Below, one piece after another: positions 1 to 5,627 of a stretch of 5,720 nucleotides of DNA. Under the pieces are notes generated by a model. That model had not been told where the DNA came from, ran no database searches, and saw only the letters and a list, made by a program, of their open reading frames with translations. A program made the translations under genes and the position numbers. Numbering within the stretch: position 1 is the stretch's first letter; every line of letters begins with the position of its first letter. This DNA is from Thiotrichales bacterium (lineage in GTDB: Bacteria; Pseudomonadota; Gammaproteobacteria; UWMA-0217), in contig JANTGD010000250.1 of NCBI GenBank assembly GCA_024763135.1, positions 1 through 5,720 of the forward strand, read 5' to 3'.

Positions 1-112
1 TGAGGTTTTTAGGTTAATTTGTGCCCTAACCTATCACCACAGCGGCGCACGATCCATCGATTACCTGTGAGAGCGCGCAGCCTTCCGCAATTTTATCTAA
101 TCACTTGGTATT
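1..112. other. Non-coding stretch downstream of rlmH
   Basis: No coding region is convincing here on either strand. In many betaproteobacteria the next gene after rlmH is maf, but reading the minus strand past the rlmH stop gives only short open frames with no Maf-like start. A 6-bp hairpin (AGGTTA paired with TAACCT, 10-base loop, about positions 11-32) is visible, but no T-run follows it on the minus strand, so it is not a canonical intrinsic terminator. The operon's 3' end, or its continuation, lies beyond or within this gap and cannot be settled from the window. Confidence 0.5.
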
Positions 113-583
113 TTAGGCGCGATGATAGGGATGGTTACGCAGCAGGCTCAAACCACGATACAGTTGTTCGGCGAGCACAATGCGCACCAGCGGATGAGGA
201 AACGTAAGCGGAGACAAAGACCATCGCAACTCGGCCCGTTGTAAAACATCGGCATGTAGTCCCTCCGGGCCACCCACCAGCAACGCGATATCACGACCAC
301 TGCCCATCCACGTGGAGAGATTGTGCGCCAGCTCTGTAGTGCTCCAGGTACGCCCCGCCACATCCAGCGCAATGACTTGGCATCCGTTTGGAATCGCCGC
401 CAATTGCTTGTCTGACTCCTTTTTTAGAACACGCGCAATATCCACGTTTTTGCGCCGCTGTCCCGCGGGGATTTCGATTAACTCCAGGCGACAATCGGCG
501 GGCATGCGCTTAGCATAATGCGCATACCCTTCCTCCACCCAGCTGGGCATGCGGGTCCCCACGGCAATGAGATAGATGCGCAC
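113..583 (-). CDS. rlmH: 23S rRNA (pseudouridine1915-N3)-methyltransferase RlmH
   Basis: SPOUT-class methyltransferase that uses S-adenosylmethionine to methylate N3 of pseudouridine 1915 in helix 69 of 23S rRNA; it acts in the cytoplasm on assembled 70S ribosomes. The 156-residue product matches the family length (about 155). The N-terminus MRIYLIAVG is typical. The SAM-binding trefoil-knot motif GGPEGL is at residues 104-109. The C-terminal signature is at about 123-155, with LSPLTFPHPLVR, then AEQLYRG, and PYH near the end. The start codon is GTG (complement of 581-583), chosen because it gives the conserved N-terminus; no clear Shine-Dalgarno sequence precedes it, so coupling to rsfS, whose stop lies 12 bases upstream, is plausible. 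It is the last visible gene of the operon and sits beside rsfS, another ribosome-associated factor, as in most proteobacteria. The identification is firm. Confidence 0.96.
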   Translation of the reverse strand: MRIYLIAVGTRMPSWVEEGYAHYAKRMPADCRLELIEIPAGQRRKNVDIARVLKKESDKQLAAIPNGCQVIALDVAGRTWSTTELAHNLSTWMGSGRDIALLVGGPEGLHADVLQRAELRWSLSPLTFPHPLVRIVLAEQLYRGLSLLRNHPYHRA

Positions 584-595
584 ACAAACGACCGC

Positions 596-973
596 TTAAT
601 TGGCCTGGCTATCCTGTCCGATCTGTGAGTCGGCAGGCGCCTCCCAAAGTTTTTCGAGATTATAGAAGTCACGTGTTTGCGGCAACATGATATGCACCAC
701 CACGTCGTTGAGATCGACCAGCATCCACTCAAGAGAACGCTCCCCTTCCGATCCCAGCGGTTGGTACCCCGCTTCCTTGGCCTTGGCCACCACCGAATCA
801 GCCAGTGCCTTGACTTGGCGGGTGGATGTGCCGGTGGCGATGACCATCAGGTCGGTTATCGAAGTTTTGCCACGGACATCGATGACCTTGATGTCCTGGG
901 CCTTGACGTCTTCCAGGGCGGAGATGACAAGATCGAGTAAAGCTTGTGTACGTTGGTCTAGAGATTCAGGCAT
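596..973 (-). CDS. rsfS: Ribosomal silencing factor RsfS
   Basis: RsfS (Iojap/DUF143 family) binds ribosomal protein uL14 on the 50S subunit and blocks joining of the subunits when nutrients are scarce. From the ATG at 973 the product has 125 residues. Family hallmarks are visible: KVIDVRGKTSITDLMVIATG at about 29-48, TSTRQVKALAD at about 49-59, EGERSLEWMLVDLNDVVVHI at about 76-95, and RDFYNLEKLW at 101-110. The C-terminal tail of about 15 residues is polar and probably disordered. An in-frame ATG at 1000 would add nine residues and overlap nadD by 35 bases. I prefer 973, which leaves an 8-base overlap with the nadD stop and begins just before the conserved first helix. Neither start has a good ribosome binding site, so translation probably depends on ribosomes finishing nadD. 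The pairing of rsfS with rlmH is widely conserved. Confidence 0.94.
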   Translation of the reverse strand: MPESLDQRTQALLDLVISALEDVKAQDIKVIDVRGKTSITDLMVIATGTSTRQVKALADSVVAKAKEAGYQPLGSEGERSLEWMLVDLNDVVVHIMLPQTRDFYNLEKLWEAPADSQIGQDSQAN

Positions 974-1607
974 GTGATGAAATGTAGTAGCGCTTAGCAT
1001 ATATATAGTCGATCAGAGAGGTAGGCATCAAATAGCGAACAGACGCGCCTGTGGCCAAGCGTTGGCGAATATAGGTCGCAGAAATATCCAGTTGTGTGAC
1101 AGGGACGCGGAGGATACTGCCTGCAGGCGCAAGGTGCAAATCCTCTCGACAGGTGGTGGTGTGGTGTTCAAGAAACCCCTTGGGAAAGCGTTGAGGTTGT
1201 GCAGGCTCACCGGGGCGCGCCATCACCGCGATGTGGGCCAGCTCCAGCAGCTTTGTCCATTGATACCAACCGGGCAGACCGTTGAATGCATCCGACCCCA
1301 TCATCAGTACGAGTGGACGCTTTTCGCCATAGCGCGCACGCAGTCGCACCAACGTTTCAACCGTATACGAAGGAGTATCACGTTCCAGTTCAAGCGTATC
1401 CAGTACAAATCCGGGAGCATCTTGAATTGCGGTTGCCACCATACTGGCCCGAGCGGCGGCGTCAATGCGTGGGGTTCCCCGATGCGGTGGAATATGCGCC
1501 GGGATAAACCGGACCTCATGCAACGCCAGGGTTTCCAGAACCTCCAATGCAGGGCGCAGATGGCCAAAATGGATCGGGTCAAAGGTGCCGCCAAACAGCC
1601 CGATCAT
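966..1607 (-). CDS. nadD: Nicotinate-nucleotide adenylyltransferase NadD
   Basis: Transfers AMP from ATP to nicotinate mononucleotide, forming deamido-NAD in the cytoplasm; an essential step shared by de novo and salvage NAD synthesis. The 213-residue product is of normal family length. The nucleotidyltransferase signature GTFDPIHFGH is at residues 7-16, with the catalytic HxGH-type histidines at 13 and 16. The block MMGSDAFNGLPGWYQW at 102-117 carries the conserved GxDxxxxxxxW pattern, and ISATYIR at 175-181 is the C-terminal ISxTxIR phosphate-binding motif. The ATG at 1605-1607 overlaps the proA stop in an ATGA, suggesting re-initiation by terminating ribosomes. Its end overlaps the rsfS start. 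Nothing is missing or odd in the sequence. Confidence 0.96.
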   Translation of the reverse strand: MIGLFGGTFDPIHFGHLRPALEVLETLALHEVRFIPAHIPPHRGTPRIDAAARASMVATAIQDAPGFVLDTLELERDTPSYTVETLVRLRARYGEKRPLVLMMGSDAFNGLPGWYQWTKLLELAHIAVMARPGEPAQPQRFPKGFLEHHTTTCREDLHLAPAGSILRVPVTQLDISATYIRQRLATGASVRYLMPTSLIDYIYAKRYYISSHA

Positions 1608-2887
1608 GAACGAATCTGGCCGTCCCCAAGCACGATATATTTCAAAGTCGTCAACCCCTCCAGACCAACCGGACCGCGTGCATGCAGTTTATCCGTACTG
1701 ATCCCGATTTCCGCGCCAAGGCCGTATTCGAATCCGTCCGCAAAGCGCGTCGAGGCATTGACCATCACTGAACTGGAATCCACATCGCGGAGAAAAACGC
1801 GCGCGCGTGTGTAGTCCTCGGTCACGATTGCGTCGGTATGATGCGACCCGTGTGTATTGATATGGGCAATGGCCTGCGACATATCCTCCACCACTCGAAT
1901 CGACAGGATAGGAGCGAGATATTCGGTCTCCCAATCTTCCACTGTAGCCGCCTCGATGCCCGGAATAATCTGCAGGGTCCGTGGACAGCCGCGCAGTTGC
2001 ACACCTTTTTCCTCATAGGCACGATGCAGCTCAGGCAATACCTCCCCTGCCACAGGTTCAGCCACCAACAGTGTTTCCATCGCATTGCACACACCATAGC
2101 GATGAGTCTTGGCATTAATGGCAATGTCGCGGGCTTTGTGCAGATCCGCTCGATCATCGATGTAAACATGACAAATGCCGTCCAAATGTTTGATGACAGG
2201 AATGCGGGACTCTCGGCTGACGCGTTCAATGAGCCCTTTACCGCCACGCGGGACGATGACATCCACATAGTCTTCCAGCGTCAATAAGGCACCGACGGCG
2301 GCCCGATCTGTCGTTTCGATCACCTGTACCGCCGCTTCCGGCAGCGCCGCTTCGAGCAGGCCCTCCCGGATGCAGTGCGCAATGGCCTGATTCGAATGAA
2401 TCGCTTCCGATCCGCCGCGCAATACCGTGGCGTTTCCGGATTTCAGACACAGCCCCGCAGCATCCGCTGTGACGTTGGGGCGAGACTCATAGATAATGCC
2501 AATGACGCCCAATGGAACCCGCATCCGCCCGACCTGGATCCCGGAAGGCCGATAGGCCAATTCCGAAACGGCGCCAACCGGATCGGGCAATGCGGCAATC
2601 TGGCGTAATCCATCGGCCATGCCTGCAATCCGCTCATCGGTCAGCTCCAATCGATCGAGCAGGGCCGCCTCCAAACCTTTGGCCTGGCCTGCTTCCAAAT
2701 CTGCTTGATTGGCGAGTTTCAGGCTGTCCCGGCTCAGCATGAGCGTATCAGCAATGATCTCCAATGCACGATTGCGTTGCGCCGTTGAAGAAGCAGCCAC
2801 CAAACGCGAGGCGGCACGTGCAGATTGGCCCAGCTGCAACATGTATTCAGCCAGGTTTTCTTTGATCAGTTGAGCTTGAGCTTTCAT
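1604..2887 (-). CDS. proA: Gamma-glutamyl phosphate reductase ProA
   Basis: NADPH-dependent enzyme that reduces gamma-glutamyl phosphate to glutamate 5-semialdehyde, the second step of proline synthesis from glutamate. It belongs to the aldehyde dehydrogenase superfamily and is cytoplasmic. The 427-residue product is close to the usual 415-425. The cofactor-binding region includes VPLGVIGIIYESRPNVT (124-140) and LKSGNATVLRGGSEA (148-162). The catalytic cysteine is Cys267 in GVCNAMETLLV (265-275). The C-terminal family signature lies at about 333-354, running from VEDMSQAIAHI through HGSHHTDAI. The ATG overlaps the holA stop as ATGA, and a GGA-containing sequence inside the 3' end of holA (ACTGGAAAACC) can serve as its ribosome binding site. 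Its partner proB (glutamate 5-kinase) is not in the window, so proline genes are split here and proA rides with replication, NAD and ribosome genes. Confidence 0.97.
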   Translation of the reverse strand: MKAQAQLIKENLAEYMLQLGQSARAASRLVAASSTAQRNRALEIIADTLMLSRDSLKLANQADLEAGQAKGLEAALLDRLELTDERIAGMADGLRQIAALPDPVGAVSELAYRPSGIQVGRMRVPLGVIGIIYESRPNVTADAAGLCLKSGNATVLRGGSEAIHSNQAIAHCIREGLLEAALPEAAVQVIETTDRAAVGALLTLEDYVDVIVPRGGKGLIERVSRESRIPVIKHLDGICHVYIDDRADLHKARDIAINAKTHRYGVCNAMETLLVAEPVAGEVLPELHRAYEEKGVQLRGCPRTLQIIPGIEAATVEDWETEYLAPILSIRVVEDMSQAIAHINTHGSHHTDAIVTEDYTRARVFLRDVDSSSVMVNASTRFADGFEYGLGAEIGISTDKLHARGPVGLEGLTTLKYIVLGDGQIRS

Positions 2888-3939
2888 TGGTTTTCCAGTT
2901 TCATGGGAGTCTGACCCAGCAGAGCGTCACTCCCCAACGCCGGCTGGCCCGCTAAATCCAGCGCTAATTGTAGCAATTCATCCCAAACATTGCCCTGCCT
3001 GATTCCTTTCGCGGTCCGGTCGACGAGCGTGCAAAAGCGCAGCAATTGCAACCATGCCTGTGGAGTCTTCCGCCGCGCTGCACGCTGCAACAGCGTTTTG
3101 CGTGGGTTCCACATCGATTGTAGCGCGGGCTGTGGGTCATGCCCGGCAGCGAGCAATTGACTAAAATCGGCCAGCATCCGGATATCCCGACTCAATGCCC
3201 ACAGCACTACATGGACGGCAACGCCCTCGCCTTGCAGACCTTGCATGATCTTGAGCACACGTCGGCCATCCCCATGTAATGCCGCATCGGCCAATTCAAA
3301 CGGATCGTATCGGGAAGAATCCACCACGGCAGCCAGGACATCGGCTGTCGACAACATCCCAGGCTCACGCAGCAAACGTAGTTTCTCGATCTCCTGCACC
3401 GCAGCAAGCAAATTACCTTCAACATTTTCTGTCAGCAGTCTGACTGCCTCGGGATCAGCCTGGAACCCCGCCCGTCGCAACCGTTCGCCAACAAACTGGT
3501 GCGTTTGTGCAGGATTCAGATCCCAAATCTGCAGGACGCCACCGACCCGATCCACCGCTTTGAACCACGCTGTAGTGCGTGCCGTTTTGTCGAGTCGCCC
3601 GCTGGTGATCAATAATAGAGTATCCTCGGGCGGCTGTTTCAAATAAGCCGTCAATGCTGCGGCACCCTCGCGGCCTGGTTTGGCCGATGGCAGGCGCAAA
3701 TCGAGCAACTTGCGCTCAGCGAACAACGATAGGGTGGCCGCTTCGAACTGCAATACCGACCACTCAAAACCCGCATCCACGTCGAGGACCTGGCGCTCCA
3801 CAAAACCGTTTTGCCGCGCGGCTTGGCGAATCGCATCGGCTGCTTCCATCATCTGCAGAGGCTCATCCCCTGCGAGCCAATACACGGGGAGCAAGTGTTT
3901 TTGCAAATGAGTATTCAGTTGCTGCGGTGTCAATTTCAT
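2884..3939 (-). CDS. holA: DNA polymerase III subunit delta HolA
   Basis: Delta is the clamp-loader subunit that opens the beta sliding clamp so that it can be placed on primed DNA. The 351-residue product compares with about 343 in E. coli. The N-terminus MKLTPQQLNTHL, followed by LPVYWLAGDEPLQMMEAADAIR (about 18-39), is typical of the family. Like other delta subunits it is AAA+-shaped but shows no Walker A motif. The conserved middle region includes LLLITSGRLDKTARTTAWFK and ENVEGNLLAAVQEIEKLRLL. The C-terminal collar segment has LVDRTAKGIRQGNVWDELLQ at about 304-323. The start at 3939 gives the canonical N-terminus, but no strong Shine-Dalgarno sequence precedes it. It is the first gene of the five-gene operon, and its stop overlaps the proA start. 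In many proteobacteria lptE and leuS lie upstream; here they are replaced by a gap and an unrelated membrane-protein gene. Confidence 0.95.
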   Translation of the reverse strand: MKLTPQQLNTHLQKHLLPVYWLAGDEPLQMMEAADAIRQAARQNGFVERQVLDVDAGFEWSVLQFEAATLSLFAERKLLDLRLPSAKPGREGAAALTAYLKQPPEDTLLLITSGRLDKTARTTAWFKAVDRVGGVLQIWDLNPAQTHQFVGERLRRAGFQADPEAVRLLTENVEGNLLAAVQEIEKLRLLREPGMLSTADVLAAVVDSSRYDPFELADAALHGDGRRVLKIMQGLQGEGVAVHVVLWALSRDIRMLADFSQLLAAGHDPQPALQSMWNPRKTLLQRAARRKTPQAWLQLLRFCTLVDRTAKGIRQGNVWDELLQLALDLAGQPALGSDALLGQTPMKLENQ

Positions 3940-4092
3940 ACCAGGTCAATCGCTTTCATAGAACGCTAAAAAGGTCACTACGCAGCAGGCGCGTCTTTTG
4001 GCCGAATTCGCGACATCATGAACAACTATTTGCCTCAAATGAGCCACAACAGGGTCTCAAAATGGTTCCGCTCACAGTGCTCGGACAGGCTC
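3940..4092. other. Intergenic leader region of the holA operon
   Basis: This 153-base gap separates the membrane-protein gene from holA and presumably holds the holA-operon promoter. I see no convincing -35/-10 pair; a TTGAGG on the minus strand (about 4032-4037) has no good -10 partner. On the minus strand an 8-codon frame (MKAIDLV plus stop, 3936-3959) ends in an ATGA overlap with the holA start. It has no ribosome binding site of its own, so I do not call it a gene. A 6-bp hairpin with one bulged base (4040-4059), followed by only three T residues, is too weak to call a terminator. No lptE remnant is recognisable. Confidence 0.45.
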
Positions 4093-4509
4093 CTAGACCA
4101 CTTCGATCGACCATTCCAGATAAATTGCAAGACTACCTGCCGCCATGGCGGCAAGACCAAAAACAAAGTGTGCATAGGTCATTAACAATAAACCATTGAT
4201 CACCAGCGCGGCACCGAGAAAATACAAAGTCAAGCCCGGTACCAAGTCGCGCTGTTTCCGTCTGGCAGCCGAGATCATCAGGCTTACCCCGGTCATAAAC
4301 AGGCTGATAAAAAACACCGCCCACATGGTTTGAAACAGGGCTTGACCGCCAAAAAAAGGCATGTCTCCCGAGGCTACCTTGGGAAGAATGTAGAGCAGCA
4401 TCATGGATAATGCGATGGTGCCCATCGCTCCGGTGATTGAGAGCATCAACCCAAACAACAGTATAAAACGACTGCGTACCGTGGGACTTAAGCGACGGGT
4501 GTCAAACAT
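4093..4509 (-). CDS. Unrecognised four-helix inner-membrane protein
   Basis: I do not recognise a family. The 138-residue product has a short basic N-terminus (arginines at 5, 6, 12 and 14) and four hydrophobic segments at about 15-42, 61-80, 89-110 and 112-131. A basic loop (AARRKQRD, 81-88) lies between segments 2 and 3. By the positive-inside rule both ends should face the cytoplasm. No catalytic motif, lipobox or soluble domain is visible, so a small accessory or structural membrane protein is all that can be inferred. In-frame ATGs at 4539 and 4620 would extend it by 10 or 37 residues. I prefer 4509 because the longer N-terminus looks non-conserved in character and none of the starts has a strong ribosome binding site (a weak GAG-rich stretch precedes 4509). 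It shares the operon's strand but lies 153 bases from holA and is probably a separate unit. Confidence 0.7.
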   Translation of the reverse strand: MFDTRRLSPTVRSRFILLFGLMLSITGAMGTIALSMMLLYILPKVASGDMPFFGGQALFQTMWAVFFISLFMTGVSLMISAARRKQRDLVPGLTLYFLGAALVINGLLLMTYAHFVFGLAAMAAGSLAIYLEWSIEVV

Positions 4510-4751
4510 GGAAAAGTCTCGACCACTCAAACGCCGCATGATACCGCAAGGCGCAATCGACTGAAAACGCCAACTGCTTGCCGCGACTCCCGTCAAACGC
4601 ACGGCAACGCACAACACCATTGGCTGCTGAGAGTGCCGAAAAATGGCTAGGTAGAGGGTGACTGCACTATGCTGTTCGCGCCTGAATCAGTGGGCTGAGT
4701 AGTAACCCGGCACCATAATATGCCGTATTCAGAGCCTCAGGCATCTCCCCT
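4510..4751. other. Upstream region of the membrane-protein gene
   Basis: No separate gene is supported in these 242 bases. An in-frame upstream extension of the membrane protein covers 4510-4620 but looks less likely to be coding. On the minus strand a TATTAT hexamer (complement of 4715-4720) resembles a sigma-70 -10 box, but no good -35 lies 16-18 bases upstream of it (the nearest, CTGAGG, is only 14 bases away). It is therefore only a candidate promoter. The region ends at the truncated edge of a palindromic repeat. Confidence 0.35.
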
Positions 4752-4858
4752 ATCAAGGCGCATGCCACAGGCAATGTTCATTCCCTTGGCAAGCACTGCA
4801 CCTTGATGCGCAGCATCACAAAAGCGCTGAGTCCGTGATTTTAAGCTGGACGATGTAC
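4752..4858. repeat. Left copy of a palindromic repeat, truncated on its left side
   Basis: Two parts are shared with the right copy at 5628-5720. The core, 4752-4793, matches 5679-5720 in direct orientation at 32 of 42 positions, anchored by ATCAAGGCGCA, AGGCAATG and CCTTGGCAAG. The arm, 4801-4858, is the reverse complement of 5628-5685, with 55 of 58 positions identical, and ends at GTAC. Within this copy the CAAGGCGCA of the core can pair with the TGCACCTTG just before the arm. The outer left arm expected at about 4701-4751 is absent, so this copy looks truncated or eroded. It lies between the regulator's 3' end and the membrane-protein gene; a strong stem here could also affect transcript ends. 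No transposase gene is visible. Confidence 0.85.
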
Positions 4859-4918
4859 CCGGGCGCCGGGTCAATAGAATAAGCTGGTTGTGCCAAAATA
4901 AGGAGAAAAGGCAGTGGA

Positions 4919-5503
4919 TCAAGCGTTGGAAGCAAACAGCTGGGGCGCTTTGAGTTCGAGCGCGCTGAACAGCGCTTCCACATCGAATGGCTTGGCAAGA
5001 CATAGCGCCGCACCTGCCTCTTGAATACGAGCAACATTTTCAGCGTTATGAAACGCTGTCATGGCGATCACTTTTATGCCCGCGGTAGCCGGATTGCTCT
5101 TAATGCGTGAACAGACACTGTAGCCATCCATCCCCGGCATTTTCAAGTCGAGAAGAACCACTTCAGGCTTAAACGTGTGCAGCTTTTCACCCGCAGCAAA
5201 GCCATCTGCAGCGGTTTCAAGCAACATCGGCTCTTGCGAAAAACTCAACAACTCAGACACGTATTCAATGACACCTGGATCGTCATCGACCACCAGCAAG
5301 CGCAGCCCTTCGCTGGTTACCGCGCGAACCACTAAACCGCGATCTTCAGCAAAGCGACGCACATCCTGTTCGAGAAAACGACGATGCCCGCCGGGTGTCA
5401 GGTGCACGGGCAGCTCCCCTTTGGCGCACCAATTCCGCACCGCGCTCTGTGAAACCATGAGCAACTGTGCGACTTTTTTCGTGGTTAAATAGGCTTCCGT
5501 CAT
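4919..5503 (-). CDS. DNA-binding response regulator with N-terminal MerR/excisionase-type HTH and C-terminal receiver domain
   Basis: From the ATG at 5503 the 194-residue product has two domains. Residues 4-52 form a winged helix-turn-helix of the MerR/excisionase type: YLTTKKVAQLLMVSQSAVRN, then WCAKGELPVHLTPGGHRRF. Residues 67-187 form a receiver domain with every key residue: acidic Asp73-75, phosphoacceptor Asp119 in VLLDLKMPGMDG, Thr149 in AMTA and Lys171 in KPF. Phosphorylation at Asp119 by a histidine kinase is therefore expected, although no kinase gene is present. Output before receiver is the reverse of the usual order. An in-frame ATG at 5545 adds 14 residues and is preceded by GAGG (5553-5556, 7-base spacing); the 5503 start has GGAAAG (5512-5517, 8-base spacing). 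I prefer 5503 because the HTH begins directly after it. Targets are unknown. The gene stands alone between two repeat copies. Confidence 0.88.
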   Translation of the reverse strand: MTEAYLTTKKVAQLLMVSQSAVRNWCAKGELPVHLTPGGHRRFLEQDVRRFAEDRGLVVRAVTSEGLRLLVVDDDPGVIEYVSELLSFSQEPMLLETAADGFAAGEKLHTFKPEVVLLDLKMPGMDGYSVCSRIKSNPATAGIKVIAMTAFHNAENVARIQEAGAALCLAKPFDVEALFSALELKAPQLFASNA

Positions 5504-5511
5504 GGCGATGT

Positions 5512-5517
5512 CTTTCC
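5512..5517 (-). promoter_or_regulatory. Candidate ribosome binding site for the regulator start at 5503
   Basis: GGAAAG on the minus strand lies 8 bases before the ATG at 5503. It competes with GAGG at 5553-5556, which lies 7 bases before the alternative ATG at 5545. The GAGG site is the better match to Shine-Dalgarno, but the domain boundary favours 5503, so either start, or both, may be used. Confidence 0.45.
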
Positions 5518-5565
5518 GTACAGTGAACTGGCTAAGGCAATCCATAGAAAAGCCTCATTCAACGA

Positions 5566-5624
5566 GTCTTTGGACACTCAAACGCAAAGCGCCGGTGTAA
5601 TACCGTGAATGGATGCCCAAAGAC
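5566..5624. promoter_or_regulatory. Inverted repeat upstream of the regulator, candidate operator
   Basis: GTCTTTGGACA at 5566-5576 and TGCCCAAAGAC at 5614-5624 are inverted copies with 10 of 11 positions matching, separated by 37 bases. They lie between the regulator start and the right repeat copy, where the promoter should be; a TATTAC hexamer on the minus strand (complement of 5597-5602) lies between the arms and could be a weak -10. Self-binding by the regulator's HTH is an inference. A stem-loop in the leader transcript is the alternative. Confidence 0.4.
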
Positions 5625-5627
5625 CTA

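Noticed and set aside
1062..1814. Long plus-strand open frame of 250 codons opposite nadD and proA
   Set aside because: It is antisense to two firmly identified genes with complete conserved motifs, and its translation shows no recognisable domain.
1838..2287. Plus-strand open frame of 149 codons within proA
   Set aside because: It is a shadow of the proA reading frame with no plausible protein features; proA motifs cover the same bases.
4040..4059. Possible intrinsic terminator of the membrane-protein gene
   Set aside because: The stem is only 6 bp with a bulge and is followed by three T residues, too weak to call.
3654..4199. Plus-strand open frame of 181 codons spanning the holA start and the membrane-protein 3' end
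   Set aside because: It overlaps the conserved holA N-terminus antisense and has the composition of a random frame.
4858..4873. CCCGGGCGCCGGG as a terminator stem after the regulator
   Set aside because: The palindrome is very short with almost no loop and has no adjacent T-run on either strand.
4737..5003. Minus-strand frame of 88 codons across the left repeat
   Set aside because: It is out of frame with the regulator and runs through the palindromic repeat, so it is best explained as repeat-derived noise.
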